A DNA stretch of 64,000 nt from Saururus chinensis. Taxonomy: Eukaryota > Streptophyta > Magnoliopsida > Piperales > Saururaceae. The position numbers were made by a program, and so were the translations under genes. Below the pieces are notes generated by a model. It made no database searches, was not told where the DNA came from, and saw only the letters and a program-made list of their open reading frames with translations. Shown here one piece after another: positions 11,957 through 25,467 of the stretch (positions are counted from its first letter, which is position 1; every line of letters begins with the position of its first letter). The stretch lies in the NCBI GenBank assembly GCA_035235625.1, contig CP141143.1, forward strand, positions 38,177,178 through 38,241,177, in the 5' to 3' direction.

Positions 11957-13223
11957 AGTTTAATATCCAACTAGACGGCGGTATTGGATCACTAGATTGT
12001 TCTTCAAAGTTGTACTTTGTAGAAGTAAGAATCAAGATTTCTAGCCTCTATGTGCATAAGCAACAAAAATGGATTATTTGCTCATAAACTATTAACCTAT
12101 CAATTATCTAATCAAACCAAACATTCAAATCACACAAGCACACACAAGATTTAACATAGAAAACTCAACTTGGGTGAAATCATGATAGCCTCACAAGGCC
12201 AAATCAATGCACTAGTGAGCAAGAACTTGCAAGACACTTAGAACAACCAACTAACCTCTTAGACACTACAAAAATGACTACATGTTTCTTTTGTCCAGTC
12301 CTCTTGGTTGTTGGCTTTCAATTTTTCCTCCTTTGTCTTTTGTTTCCTTGAAGCTTTCCCTCTTCATGTTATGTCATTGTCGCCTTCTAGCAACTTAATC
12401 AAAGACTCCTTCAATTGTTGATTCACCTTTGAGAATCTTCAACTCCTTTGAAGAAATTTTTTGTGATTCCTCTTTTGTTTGTTGTGTGAGATTCTTCTCT
12501 TTCAATTGTGTGTCTTCATGAATCCATCATTAACATGTGCATGAAGCTTTTTGGTGAATTCTAAAGAAAATAATGATATAGGATCTCTCCTTTCTTCTTA
12601 TTTATTTTCTAGGTTTTTCTCTATTCCAATTCATGGTTCTCTAGATTTAATATTGGTCTCTAAGTTGGTACAAGACTTTGATCCCAACTAGGAATAAAAT
12701 CCATTCCAGAAAGCTTAAACTAGGTGGCCAAACTTCTAGTGATTGATTATTTCAAACATCAGTCGATTGTTCATTGTTTCCTTAAAGAATAACTTTGTTA
12801 GCAATCATTTAGTCTCAAGGACAATTGATCGATAAACTCTCAATTGTTTTCGCAAAGGCCTATTTTAGGTGTCAATCAATCTTTTGCTAAACTGATCAAT
12901 CGATTAAACATTTTTTCAATGTTATATTTCATAACTGATTGATCATTTCATCTTGTGTATGTTGCAATGACTGATCGATTGCACAGTAATTTGACTTCTT
13001 TGACCTTTATTCAATCTGAAACACTATTCAAAACTATTAGTTTTCAACCTTGATCCAGAAAAACATGACTGCTCCTAATTTTTAAGTCCGTCAATTCCAA
13101 ATCCAACTCAACCTCAACTAAATTTGGTAAGATTCCAAAATCTAATTACATACACAAAGTTTCAACATAGTTTTGGTCAACAAAATTATCCAATTATAAT
13201 CATATGCCTCATATGCTCTTTCA
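11957..13223 (-). repeat. SIRE-like LTR (minus orientation), inserted in copia integrase
   Basis: Read on the minus strand it begins TGAAAGAGCATATGAGGCAT at 13,223 and ends TTGGATATTAAACT at about 11,957, the same ends as the LTR at 40.1-41.4 kb. It carries a CGATTG/GATCAATCG cluster (12,740-12,985). A plus-strand copia integrase begins at the next base, so this LTR landed in an opposite-oriented copia. No clear target duplication. Confidence 0.65.
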
Positions 13224-15520
13224 GAATTTATTGACTCAGTTTAAAGAATTTTCTAATGAATTTGCAATTCACCATGAGTTTTTAGCCTCAAAGATCCCAC
13301 AACAAAATGGAAATGTTGAAAGAAAGAATAGGACTATCCAACAGATGGCTAAGTTGATGATAAATGTGAAGAACATAGTTGAACACGTTTTGGAAGAAGC
13401 TATGAACACTGCTATAGATACCCTTAAATAGAGTTTATTTTAGGCCTGACACAGTCCAAACACCTTATAAGTTGTGGAGAGGTAATAAACTCATTATCAA
13501 ACACTTTAGAATTTTTAAAATTCTTTGTAACATCTTGAGCAATAGAGAGGCCTTAGGGAAATTTGATACAAGAGTGATGATAGGATCTTCCTTAGATTTT
13601 TTTCACAAGTAGTGCATATAGGATGTTTAATAAAAGAACTCAAACGATCATGGAGTCTTCTAAGGTGATTCTAAATGACGCACAAATTTTTTAAGATCAA
13701 AGGGGGTCAAAATGAGAAAGGAAAGCAAAAGATTGATCATTGCTATGATTGTAATAATTTGCCTAATGGTTTCAATGATGTAGCTCACAAAGAATAGGCC
13801 CAAGTGAAAGTTCATGATAATGATCTTATATATGAATCTAAAGCTCATGATTATGCTTAGGAACTACAAGTTTAACTTGTCATGCACTAAATTGTGTTCA
13901 AAAGGATCATCCAAAAACTAATGTGATTAGAGATATCAATGAAGGAGTGAGAACAAGACATCAATTAGATTAACCAATCCATTTTTCTTGTTATGTATCT
14001 CTAATAAAACTAAAGAAAATTGTTGAAGATCTTCAAAATGAGAATTGGATAAATGTAATGCAAGAAGAATTGGGTCGAATTAGAAGGAATGATTTGTGGT
14101 ATCTTGTTCCATGACCTAAACAATGCAATGTCATAGTTACTTAGTGGATAACAAGAACAAAACATATGAAGAAGGTAATGCAGTTAGAAAAAAAGACCAT
14201 TTGATTGCTCAAGGGTATACATTGGTAGAAGGTATTGATTTTGATGAGACATTTGCTCATGTTGCTAGACTTGCATCTATTAGATTATTTCTCACTATGG
14301 CTTGTCCTTTAAATTTTAAGGTATATCGAATAGATGTCCAGAGTGCTTTTTTAAATGGGAACTTAAAAGAAGAAATTTGTATCAAACAACCTAAAGGTTT
14401 TGTAGACCCTCACCATCCTTATTATGTGTATAAGTTGAAGAAAGTTTTTTTATGGATGGAAATAGACTCCAAGAGCATGGTATGAAAGGTTGATATAATA
14501 CCAAACAAATCAATGTTATACAAGAGATGGTGTTGATAAAACATTATTTATCATGAAGTTTGGGAAGCATGTGGTGATGACACAACTCTATGTTGATGAA
14601 ATTATTTTTAGATTTACAAATGATAAACTTGCCAAAATTTTTGCAAAGGAGATGAGTAAGGAATTTTAAATGAGTATGGAATGTTACTAACTTCTTTTAC
14701 TGATATGTAGGTACAACAAACTTAACATGGAGTCTTCATCTCACAAACAAATTTTGAAAAAGTCTTGTGAAGAAAGTTGGATTGCAAGATGCAAAATATG
14801 CTAAGACACCAATGTCCCTTTCTTCCATATTAAGCAAGGGTGCCTCTGGTAAACTTGTTGAAAAAATTATGTGTAGAAGCATGATAGGCAATCTATTGTA
14901 CTTCACTATGAGTCACCCAGATATTTCACTACATGTAGGAGATGTGTTAGATATCAAGTTAATCCTAAATTCATGCATAATAATATCAAAAAGAATAATA
15001 AAATAAGTGAGTGGATCTATGGGATATGGTTTATAGTACCCATATTAAACTATTAGGGTATTCAGCTGTAGATAAGGCAGGGAATGTAGAAGATAGGAGG
15101 AATAATTCTAGAGGTTGCTTTTATATAGAAAATTTCTTAGTCTCTTGGCATGGTAAGAAGAAAATTTATGTTTCCTTATCAACTGTAGAAGTTGAATACA
15201 TAGTTGTTGGTAGTGGATGAATGCATCTAATGTGGAACAAAAAATTTGTTAATTAATTGTTTACTCTATATTGTGATAATCTAAGTTCAACTAAAATTCC
15301 ACAAAATCATGTTCAACATTCTTAAACAAAGAACATTGATATTAGACATCATTTTATTCGAGATTTGGTTGAGGATCAAATTATTAACATATAGTATATT
15401 TCAACAAAGTTTCAACTAGGTGACCTTCTTACAAAACCATTAGATTTTAATAGGTTCATTAACCTTAAGAAAGCCATTGGACTTGTTTGCCCAAAATAGT
15501 TCCATAAGATATTTTTGTCC
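13224..15520 (+). pseudogene. SIRE-like Ty1/copia pol: integrase C-terminal part, reverse transcriptase, RNase H
   Basis: Copia pol in the usual order but broken. The integrase end has HHEFLASKIPQQNGNVERKNRT (13,280-13,340), then REALGKFDTR. RT (14,123-14,485) has DHLIAQGYTLVEGIDFDETFAHVARL and SAFLNGNLKEEI, then a frameshift. The RT active site, YVDD in this family, reads YVDE (about 14,595). RNase H (14,767-15,220) has RSMIGNLLY, GYSAVDKAGN, LVSWHGKKK and LSTVEVEYI. The C-terminus is IRHHFIRDLVED...LLTKPLD (15,345-15,440). Protease and the integrase start are missing, cut off by the LTR on the left. Several stops and shifts make it inactive. Confidence 0.85.
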
Positions 15521-16544
15521 CATGTTTTATTTGAAAATCTTTTAGAACATAAAACAAAACAAAAACTATTCTTCAATTCCTTTTTAGTAGGTTTTCAATT
15601 GATTGATTTTTTTTTAGTTTTAATTGTTTGTAAAAATGAAAAGAAAAACAAAAATAAGTTTTCTGTTTTCAAACATATAGCATAAATAATTTGAGAAGCA
15701 ACCTTGAAATGTGAAGTATTTCATATAGTGGGTAGCACATATATTGCATAATGAGTACAATCTTGTGTTAAGTGGACTATTTGTAAATTATATAAGTATA
15801 GTTTTAAGATTCATAATAGTACTTTATGCAATGTTGATTTACTAAAAGATGTGGGAATTGAAAATCACCTATTAGGTTAAATGTATAATATGATCGATTT
15901 AGTTATGGACTTTGATGCATTGAGGGAGTATAAGGTAGTTGAGTAATTTGGATTTCTTTGCATTTTTAATGAGATTTAATATGTTTATGTTTTTAATGAG
16001 TACTTTATTTAAACCTTGTCAAAAATTGTTCTCATGAAAATGATAACTAAGAAAAAATTTAATAGTGTAAGTTCACGAGAACTAAGAAAAAGCCAATGAA
16101 ATCCCAACATGTGAAAAAGACAAAATAAACCAAATCATTGAAAAAGGCAAAGGGTATAAAGAATGACAAAAAAGGAAAATTTTTTATTTTTGTATTGATG
16201 CTTGTAAATCTTTATTATTAAATATATGTCAATGACCAAATGGAATGCAAGCATGGGCCAAGTTTCTCGATGGACTTTTGCTAAAGTAGTGAAAGAGAAA
16301 AGTTATTTTTGACTATATTACTCATTGATATTGTGATATTGTTTTGATTGATCATGGGCTAGTCTTGGACTTGAGGTAAAATACTTTAGCATCTCTAATT
16401 ATTATGGCCTTGGAACATAAAATTAATATTCTTTAGTTGAGTGACTAATGATATTATATTATGCTTATGTGGAAAACACGTGGTGTGTTATTAATAAACT
16501 TGGATAGTTTTTTCAAAAATGATACGATTATATGATGATAAACA
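15521..16544 (+). mobile_element. 3' tail of the plus-strand copia, no gene
   Basis: AT-rich tail after RNase H. It contains the AAATTGTTCTCATGAAAATGAT block (about 16,029) shared with 4,930 (+) and 20,200 (-). No coding region is seen. Confidence 0.5.
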
Positions 16545-17470
16545 TGTAAGAACATAAGTGTCCATATGTCAAGTATTGGCTTATTGTTGTGACAAAAACA
16601 ATGTCATTAAGTTTACAGGCTAACGAATGACTTCTAAAGGTGGAACCAATGGAACAGTCAAATCCAAGTTTTCCAGAGGGAAAAAAACTTGCACATATAT
16701 AACATTCACGCACTTCAAGGTAAAAGAGACAATAGGTGAAAGAATGATGAGGATTGGAGACTTAAAGATTGAAAAATCAACAATCTGGTCATAAAGATCA
16801 ATTTCTAGGTTGTAACGATTGATCCCTGCTATATTGTACAAGAATCTCCGGAATATTGTAGGCGGGACTAATCAGTTTTGTGAACAATTGATCGACATAA
16901 AAAAAAAACTCAATGTAAAATGAAGTTGAGAGTTAACTATCGATTGCAGAGTTGAGATGGTTGATCGAAAGAAGAGTCGTGAGGGAAAGAAATAGGGATT
17001 GTCTTAAATTAAGATTTTTAGATATGATTTGGATTCCATGTTAGAGTATTATTCCTTTTAAGACATTGAAACTTGTATAAATGGATTGGGATGTGATGGA
17101 CGAAAATAAAAGACCTAAAAAACCTAGAGAGCTTGTGTAAAGTTGCTCTAATGAATTTTTTAGAAAGTTGTCTTCTATAATGAGAAAATCTCTACTATAA
17201 ATCAAAGAGTGATTAGAGGTGAGATTGGAGCACAAAAATAGATGTGATACGTGGTGTTTGTGGAAGATTGTTGCTGAGAAGGTCAAGACAATAGAATATT
17301 CATTCTAAGGAAGAGATTGAAGATCTACTTTGATCAAAGAATACAAAGGAAGATAAGATCAAGCTATAGCCAGTAGACAGCCAAGGAGTGGTTGATTCAG
17401 AATTCATGATGGTGTGGAGAACTTGCCATTCGAAGAGAGAGAATGAGTATTTTGTCTTTATAATATGTAA
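16545..17470 (+). repeat. SIRE-like LTR copy inside the copia tail
   Basis: It begins TGTAAGAACATAAGTGTCC, the family start, without a purine tract in front. It contains the ATCGATTG / TTGATCGA cluster (16,815-16,970). Its right end is not clear; by 17,545 a purine tract and another LTR start appear. Confidence 0.55.
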
Positions 17471-17557
17471 TTCTATAATCTCAAATTTACATAGTACATA
17501 GTGATCTGAATAGAGGATTTTGTGGTTTTTCCCTAGTTTACAGCCAATGGGGGAGAT

Positions 17558-18170
17558 TGTAAGAACATAAGTGTCCTTATGTTATATTTTGGCTTATTCC
17601 CAGAGATCATATTATGAAGATGGAGAAAAAGAAATACTTGAATCCATTTTTTGTCAAGTAAAATAGGTACACATATCTTATTCACACACGTTAGGGTAAA
17701 AGAGACCTTGTGAAAAAAGTGTATGAGAGATGGAGTCAATTGATCGAGCTTGAATGTACCAAGGTTTTCTAGAAAACTATTGACTGATCAATTGCTACAA
17801 CATATCAATCTAAAAGAAGGATGAAAGCTTACACTAAAAATTGAACCAAGATGAGAGCAATTGATCATGAGGAAAGACTGATCAATCGCTATGTGAAATC
17901 CAGAGAAAATACAAGGAAATGATCATTGTCCTTTGGACCAATCAAGCATTATGATGCATAAATGCGTAAATTACACCTTTCTAGGTTAATTTTGATTTGT
18001 AGTTGGAGAAACATTCCTTTTCAAATGTGGGAGTCTATAAAAAGGTCTAGGAACGTGAGGAGAGAGAAGAAGAAGGTTTAGAATGCTTTGAAAACTTGTG
18101 TGGATTTGCTCTAATAGTTTTTAGAGATAACTAATCGTCTAGATATTGGGCTTTGTCTATTGGTTTGTGA
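17558..18170 (+). repeat. SIRE-like LTR, 5' part, with polypurine tract before it
   Basis: CCAATGGGGGAGAT (about 17,544-17,557) is a polypurine tract directly followed by TGTAAGAACATAAGTGTCC. The ATTGATCG cluster spans 17,737-17,950 and a likely TATA box (TATAAAAAG) lies at 18,035. It stops abruptly near 18,170 against an oppositely oriented LTR. Confidence 0.65.
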
Positions 18171-18174
18171 TCAC

Positions 18175-19400
18175 ATGTATGGTATACACAAACTGACTAA
18201 AATATAGTGCCTCTAACTCATAATTAAGTTACAAGATTTATCTTCTCCTTTCAAAACAAATTAAACACATATTTTATTTGATTAAATGTACCTTATCCCT
18301 ATGTATTCTAATGCAAATTTACAATCAAATCACCGAGCAACACACAAGAATTTTTTACATGGAAACCCAACTAAGGAAATACCATGGGACATTCTATCCA
18401 AGTCAACTGAATACTATGTAAACATGAGATTATAAAGTTACCGATTACAAAGAATAAACTCTTTTTCCTTCAAATGACCTGTCCTTCACACTATTCTTGA
18501 TTCTAAATCAACCACTCTTTTGTTGTTTCGCGGGAATAGTTTGATCTTCTATTCCTCTTTGCAGTCTTCAATAAATGTAGATCTTTTATCTCCTCCTTTT
18601 GAATGAATCTTCTTTCTCTTTGATCTTCTCAGCAACAATCTTCATCAAACACAATGTCTCATATGTGTTTGTGTGCATTCTTCTCACCTCTAATCACTCT
18701 TTTGATTAAGGTAGATAAAGTCTTACTCTAGAAGACTAATTCACTCAAAACTCCATTAGATCAACTCCACACAAGCTCTCTAATTTTACTAATTTTTCTA
18801 TCTTATTCTCCTCGCGTTCCTAGCCCTTTTTTAAACTACCCAAGTCTCAAAAGGAATATGTATTCAACTAGGAGTCTAACTTGACCAGAAAAGTTAAAAT
18901 TAGGCAACTCTGCACTCCATAATTCGATTGTTCCACAAGGCGATCGATTGATCCCTATTCCTATTACAATATGACTCTTCAATTGATCAATTTATCAATT
19001 ATACGATCAATTAATAAACTCTTGGCTTCATTTTACACAATGAAGTTTCAATTGAGGATCAATTGTTGACATGAAGCGATCAATTGATCATTAAACTTCC
19101 AGAGAGTTTCATTGTTCAAAATAGATCAATTGTTCAATAGTGGCGATTGATCGATTTCACCAAATTTTTTATTTAAAAAATCTACTATGTTGCCATTCTT
19201 TTACCTAAGGTCGTTTTTACCATAAAGTGTGTGAATGTAATGTGTGTTTGTGTTTTTACCTATCGAAACACGGATTTAAGTCTTCCTTTTACTCCATCTT
19301 TATAAGCTAATTAACCTAACTCAAAATTTTCCATCCATGACATTGGTTTGATCACAAAAATAAGCTAATACATTACACAAGGACTCTAATGTTCTGAAAA
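18175..19400 (-). repeat. SIRE-like LTR, 3' LTR of the minus-strand copia copy
   Basis: Read on the minus strand it starts near 19,400 (CAGAACATTAGAGTCC, matching the family start) beside a purine-rich AACCAAAGGTGAAG. It has the densest GATCGATTG cluster in the window (18,920-19,170). The left end is uncertain. The copia tail and RNase H follow at higher coordinates, so this serves as the 3' LTR. Confidence 0.6.
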
Positions 19401-20096
19401 GCTTCACCTTTGGTTATTTTATGACAAAATACTATAACTCGTCATCTAAAAATGAAAAAAAAATTACAAATCTATAGTACATAATCAAATTTAGATAGAT
19501 TATCTAATAATGACAATAATTTTGTCCCTTAATCTATAACTCTCTAATCCTATTGTGGAATGGCCCTCAACCTACAATTAATTTGCACATCACAAACATG
19601 AATATACTCATATAATACTATTCTAGGAAACATGTAAATACAAAATTTTAATATTCAAGTAATCAAAAGATTAATGAAGTTGTAACCAAATCAAGAATTT
19701 TCACTTTTTATCAAACAAGTTGTGATCTTCTTTTTCAAGCCCTCTATTAGCTCTCTTCCTTCTAGATTTAAGGTTTTCCCTAACCCAAATTTCTCCCCCT
19801 TTTTGTCACAAATAGACAAAAGCAAATCAAGGTAAAGTAGACAAGAAATGAGGAAAAAAAATTGTAAAACCAAAGTGTGTGGCTTATCATATAGTATTAT
19901 CAAGTGTGAACTTACAATCAAAGTTTCATACTAACAAAAATTTGGCAAATGGGTCCATCGAGTAAAGGATACATGCATGAATACAAATTTTAATTTTGAT
20001 TGTTGTCATCTTCTAGACCCTTTGCCTTTATCAAATATTTATTTATTTTCTTCATATTTGGGCTCTCATTATTTTTTCTTAGTTTTCATGGCCTTG

Positions 20097-20140
<44 letters not shown>

Positions 20141-20830
20141 ATGGTACCTTTTACGCTAACATAAGATTTCTCATATAAGCAACCATCTTCATCATCTTTA
20201 TGAGAACTATTGATGACAATATTTATATAAAGTATTTTAAAAAAATATAAACACATCAAATCTCATTTAGCATGCAATGGAATTTAAACTACTCAACTAC
20301 CCTATACTGCCTCATAACATCAGAATTAAGAAGTAAATCAACAATATTCTACATTTAACCCGAAAGATGATCTTGAATTCCGGTAGTGAGTACTAAGTCT
20401 TTCAGTAAATCAATAGTTCATATAAAATTACCATGAATCTTAAAACTCTACTCAATTGATATTAAATTAATCCTCTTGACTTAAGATTGTGCTCATGCAT
20501 TACATGTGTGACCCACTATATACAATACATCGCAATTGAAGTATGTTCCACATGATATTCCAACTATATCTTTAAAAAATAAAACTTGTTTATGTTTTTC
20601 TTAAATATTTTCTTAAACAAATCAAGCCAATATAAATCAAATTAAGGCGACCTATACTACCACAAACTTCTCAAAAGCAATTAAAAACTTTTTTTTGAAG
20701 TGTTTGATATCGTGAAAGATTTTAAAGTAAAACAAGGGACACAAATATTTTATGAAACTACTCTATGTAAGCAAGCCCAATAGCCTTTTTAAGGTTAATT
20801 AACATATTGAAATCCAAATGTTTTTAAAAA
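19401..20830 (-). mobile_element. 3' tail of the minus-strand copia, no gene
   Basis: No gene is seen. It contains the tail block in reverse (ATCATCTTTATGAGAACTATT, about 20,190-20,215) shared with 4,930 and 16,030. Confidence 0.5.
20099..20137. repeat. (AT)n microsatellite
   Basis: About nineteen uninterrupted AT units in the copia tail; probably variable in length. Confidence 0.95.
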
Positions 20831-20839
20831 GATCAACCA

Positions 20840-21545
20840 ATTAAAATTGTGTTGAAATATGTTTCAAGTTAATAATTTGATTCTAATCAAATCTCAAATA
20901 AAACGATGTGTAATATCAATGTGTTTTGTATGAGAGTGTTGGATAGGATTTTTGTAAAATTTTAATTGAATTTAGACTATTAAAATATAAAATTATTTTG
21001 CCCAAACATATTCCATAATTGAATAACATTCTTTTCATGCACATTAGTTGTTTATAGCCACTATCAGCAGCTATATATATTCAACTTTTGTTGTTGATAA
21101 TAGAACACAATTTTGTTTTTTACTATACCAAGAAACTAAACAATTTTCAACAGAAAACCAACAACCAAAGATATACTTCCTATTATCTACATTCCCTACG
21201 TAATCAACATCAGAATAGCCCACTACTTCAGAAGTAGTGTAAATGGGCACCATAAGCCATATCTCATATCACTTACATATTTTATTATTCTTTTCACAAC
21301 AATCATATGTAATTCTTTACGATCACCTTGATATCTATCACATACTCCTACATTTAAACAAAAATTTGGACAACTAGCAGTTAAGTACAAAAGACTACCT
21401 ATCATGCTTCTATTCAAAGTTTGTTCAACAGATTTACCTAAAGCATCTTTACTTAACATGATGGAGGGAGAAATTGGTGTCTTAGCATATTTAGCTTCTT
21501 AAAGTCCAAATTTCTTCACAAGCCCTTTAGAAAATTGTTATACCT
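20840..21545 (-). pseudogene. SIRE-like copia RNase H region
   Basis: The minus-strand frame has TPISPSIMLSKDALGKSVEQ, RSMIGSLLYLTASCP, VVGYSDVDYVGNVDNRK, LVSWYSKKQNCV and LSTTKVEYI, the conserved RNase H end of copia pol; these match the plus-strand copy at 14.8-15.2 kb residue for residue in many places. Stops and frameshifts separate the pieces. It belongs with the RT fragment at 26.6-25.8 kb, the two being pushed apart by a 4-kb nest of LTRs. Confidence 0.8.
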
Positions 21546-21559
21546 CAACTACTGATTCA

Positions 21560-22585
21560 TTAAATTAAACCAAGCTTATGATTACTTACAAGTGCACAAA
21601 TATATGTAGTCTTGCGAGATCAAATCCACAAGGATTGCCTTTTTGTGACTATAACAATAATTACAAAATAGAATGAATAAAGAAAGATAAAGAGAGATAG
21701 ATAGTAAAAGATTATTTAGGCAATAAAGTGTTAAGAAATCGATTGTATAAAACACTAAGGCATTATGAGTTACTGTAACATCTGATGTTGTTCTTCATGT
21801 CTCATGTTACCTTAGTTAGAATAAAATGATGATTCTATCTAACTAAAAGATATGAACATTAAAAGCAAAACCCAAGATAGATAATACTTTAGATAGATAA
21901 ATGATTAAAAGAAATAATTCTTTAAGAGTTCTATATATCAAAACTACAAAAGTTCTAGAAGGAGAGCATTTAAGCATCTTATGTATTAAGACCATAAAGA
22001 AACAAAAAGAAGAACATTGTTAATGAACACACTTCAAATAACCAATACTTATTGAAATTAATGATGAAACATGAATAGAACTTTATTAGATTTTACAGAT
22101 CACCTCTTGCCTTAGTTAGAGGGCTTAGAAAGACATTACAATAAAACTTAAAAATAAAATCTACTAAAGAAGAGAAGAAAAATATGATAAGAGAACTCTA
22201 AAGAAGAGGGGAAGATGCTTCTCCCACATTCTTCCCTCTTTTTATATGATTAGAGAGTTTGGCTTCAAAGGGGAAAGTTTAATCACATCCATTGATTGCT
22301 TCTTAAATAGCATCTTGATTGGTTATTTCTTTGGCAATGATTAGATTATAGATCAATCAAATATTTTTTCATCAAATAAGTATGTTTTACTCTTTCTCCA
22401 ATTATCCAATCAGTCTCATCATCTTTTCTTATGTTTAGCAATCACAACCATCAAAACAGATCTTTCATGTATTGGCCTTGGGTTGATTGACTTCTTGCCC
22501 ATTGCAAGTCTTATTTAACCCTTAAATCTTTAGATTAATGAATTTCCTCCTGAAATAGTGATTGTAGTCATGGAAGTTGTATTTG
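21560..22585 (-). repeat. Second LTR family, 3' part (interrupted copy)
   Basis: On the minus strand this matches 52,600-52,900: CCCCTTTGAAGC, then a TATA-like run, CTCTTCT repeats, and TTTTTAGTTTTATTGTAATG.CTTTCTAA. Its 5' part lies beyond the gypsy LTR at 25,468-25,830. The minus-strand end reads CCTTGTGGATTTGATCTCGC, a phrase typical just downstream of LTRs in Ty3-type plant elements, so the piece may include internal sequence. Confidence 0.55.
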
Positions 22586-22589
22586 TTAT

Positions 22590-25467
22590 GACCTCAATTT
22601 TGTGGGATATTATGTATGCGTTCTACATAAATTATTAGTTGCAATTGTTGTGGTTTGAGGGGGGTAGAATCAGCTGTAAGTTGAAGGCCAAGCTTCTCAG
22701 GGCTTGTCCGTGGCGAATTACGAGGAAGAAATTCTTTTAAGGGGAGAAGAATGTAATATCCCAAAGTTTACAAAGTTTCAAAAATTAAATATGTGGAAAT
22801 TTAGTTTTTTGACCCTTTGACATTCTTAGTAGAATAACTCCCTACCAAGATAAAATTTGTGACTAAAACCTATGTGATTAGAAAGTATATAGAAAGAGCT
22901 TCAAAACGCCACCAAGAATACACAAATCGGAGTCCAGATGAGGGAGATACAACTGTTCGAAGTTGAACATATCGTATAGGGCCCGTTTACCTGATTTAAA
23001 CGTCTATTTGGGCTATTGAAGTTGTTTTGCAGGCCCGGTTGTTTATAATTCTGAAATTAATTTTTAGAGGCCCAATTAGGTGGCTTAATTGAGGAGGTTT
23101 GACCCAACTTCTAAGGGGATTAGGAACCCTAATCCCCATGCTTATAAAAGGCCTCATTAGGGCACTATTAGAGGGGTCTAGGTTGATGGGGGGAGAGAAG
23201 GCAGTCAGCAAAGCTCCAGTGAGACTCCGACTAGGCTCCAATGGCAGTGGATCGACAACAAATAAGCGATTAAGGTTGGATAGCTGCTTTAATTTTTGAA
23301 TCGAGATTATTGGGTATTTTATTAAGTAAATTTGAATGTAAATAATATTATTAATTTCTACAATTTTTGTAATTAATGTGAATAGTAATTTTTGCATAAA
23401 TCACTGTTGATCGTAATTACATAACAGTAGATCTGCAGAAATTTCTGCTTGATGGCCGCTAGCCGGTCGGCCCATTTTCACCGAGCGACAGATCTCTCTT
23501 TCCAGCAACATAAACTTCAGTCGCCAGAAACAGTCACCCGGGAAAAAGAAGTTAACAAAAAAAACGGAACAAGCAGCAGCGTGCAGACCCTGGCCAGAGG
23601 CGGAACCTAGGGTCCCGGAATCATCAAAAGATGGTGAACCGGTCAAACTCAGCATATCGCCTAGTCATCAAGCCTGCCACCGCCATGCCTCAAATAGACT
23701 ACAGTTGCAGAAAAAAATAGGGGGTGCAGCTTTTGTCCTAGTCGGCTGCCAGGCGGCGGCGAGTCGAGGACCATCGGAATCACCGTTGTGCTGCGATTTG
23801 ATGAGACCTAGCCTTGCCTCACCATGCTAGCCACCGCCAGAGGCTTTCCCGCCACTGGTCTTGAGTAATTAAAGACTTTCATGAGAATAGAGTGGGCCTT
23901 GTCCTAGGTAAAATAATTACTTTAATGCCCTTAGGTGCGTTACAGTTTTCATAAAGATTTAATAAGTTAACCTAAGGAGGGTTAGGGTACGTGAGCTTAA
24001 ATAATTCTAATATTATTATTGAATTTAAATATTGATATTATGATCTGCTTGGACCTATGTGGTTCTGATTGTTTATGTTGTTCATTGTTTTGATTTTTCC
24101 TATTCATGTTGTGATAGTAACTTATCACTAGCTTAAGATTATTGAAAGATTAATTGATGGGGTGGATAGCTTTGGATTGGGCAAGAACACCTAATCAAGG
24201 TAAAGACTAAAATACTCAGAGGGGTCTGGGACTAGTTCATAAAGTGAACAAAGCCTTTGACCTAATGATTTGCCTTGGTTGATGAATCGATGGCAGTTTC
24301 GAGTTTTAAACCCTAGTCTAGAAGGGACTAATAGGGTTTGGGATAGTCATTCAAAATCCTAGCTTATTGATGAGCAAGATAGGGTTCAAAATTGTTTCTC
24401 GAGTTTTAGCTCTATTGAGGAGCTGCTGATTTGACAGTGTAGTTATACCTCCCCATTGGAGGGAGCTCTACATGAGCCGAGCTCACTACATATTTTTTGA
24501 GGATCTTTTAGTGTACACTCATTTGGATTACCTAACATCCTAATTAGTTGGCTTTTCCTACCATTTCTGTTCAGGTGCAGTTGTAGGCCATGCCCTTCCA
24601 CTCCAGTCAGGTCCTTCGTGGGCTAGGTAAGGTGATGGCACTTCCTGGTGGATTCCAAGGGCCTGGTGGATTCTAGGGTGTTTCATCATTGATTTACCTT
24701 TGAGGGTGGTCTATAGTGAGTTTGTCATTTGTCACTTAGGTTGACATATGATGAGTGTCTTTCATTGGGATTAGATGGGGACATTAATTATTAAACAATG
24801 GTTTGGGAGATAATTAATAACATTGTTTGATATTGCTTATTTAATTAGAACAAGTGGAACTATTAAAGGACTTACATCAAATGTAGGTTGCTTTAAAATA
24901 CTTAAGCATTGCATGCATGATGCTATGCTTCTTAGTATTGTGTACTTTTAGGCAGAACTATGTCTAGATCCGATCTTGTTGGAAACATTGGAGATGTTGT
25001 CCTGATCCAAAAAATATGAATTTATACTTTTGTTCTTTTGAGAATTTCTTCCAAGGGGAGGAGATGTTTGGTTGTTTGGTCTTGTTTGCTTTCAGGTTCT
25101 TTAGATGGGGACGTTACGAGATCAAGACGTTGGTGGGTGTTTGAGGATGACATTGCATGAGTGGGATCTAGTTTCTTACTTCTATAATCTTGTAAGTAAT
25201 TGTAATTACTGGCGTGAGAGCCAACTTTATTTAGTTGTTTATTTTTAGATTGATGACAAACTTGTACTTAGAGGGTTAATCTGCTATTTATCAAAATTTG
25301 GCACATGTAATAATATCATATGTTTTGATCTTCACATTTGTGAACTCTAGTTATCACGATCTAAATATTTAATCAGATGATTTGTTTTGTGTATAAGAAA
25401 AAAAAATTTATTATGATTTATCACATGTCCTTTATTTAAAAAATATTTTCAAAATACAAGTCGTGAC
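22590..25467 (+). repeat. Ty3/gypsy LTR with a stub of internal sequence and polypurine tract
   Basis: The LTR runs from TGTAATATCCCAAAG (22,752) to CAAGTCGTGACA (25,467), ends typical of Tekay/Del-type chromovirus LTRs. It is preceded by a purine tract (TTAAGGGGAGAAGA) and about 160 bp of internal sequence. A TATA box (TATAAAAG) lies at 23,143-23,150. About 2.7 kb long. There is no pol, and the 5' LTR is absent, so it is a truncated 3' end. It interrupts another LTR (see 21,560 and 25,468). ORF-like runs at 23.0-23.7 kb are LTR sequence, not genes. Confidence 0.7.

Noticed and set aside
22996..23655. Open frames of 133 and 84 codons (minus) and 66 codons (plus)
   Set aside because: They lie wholly within the gypsy LTR, around its TATA box; no domain.
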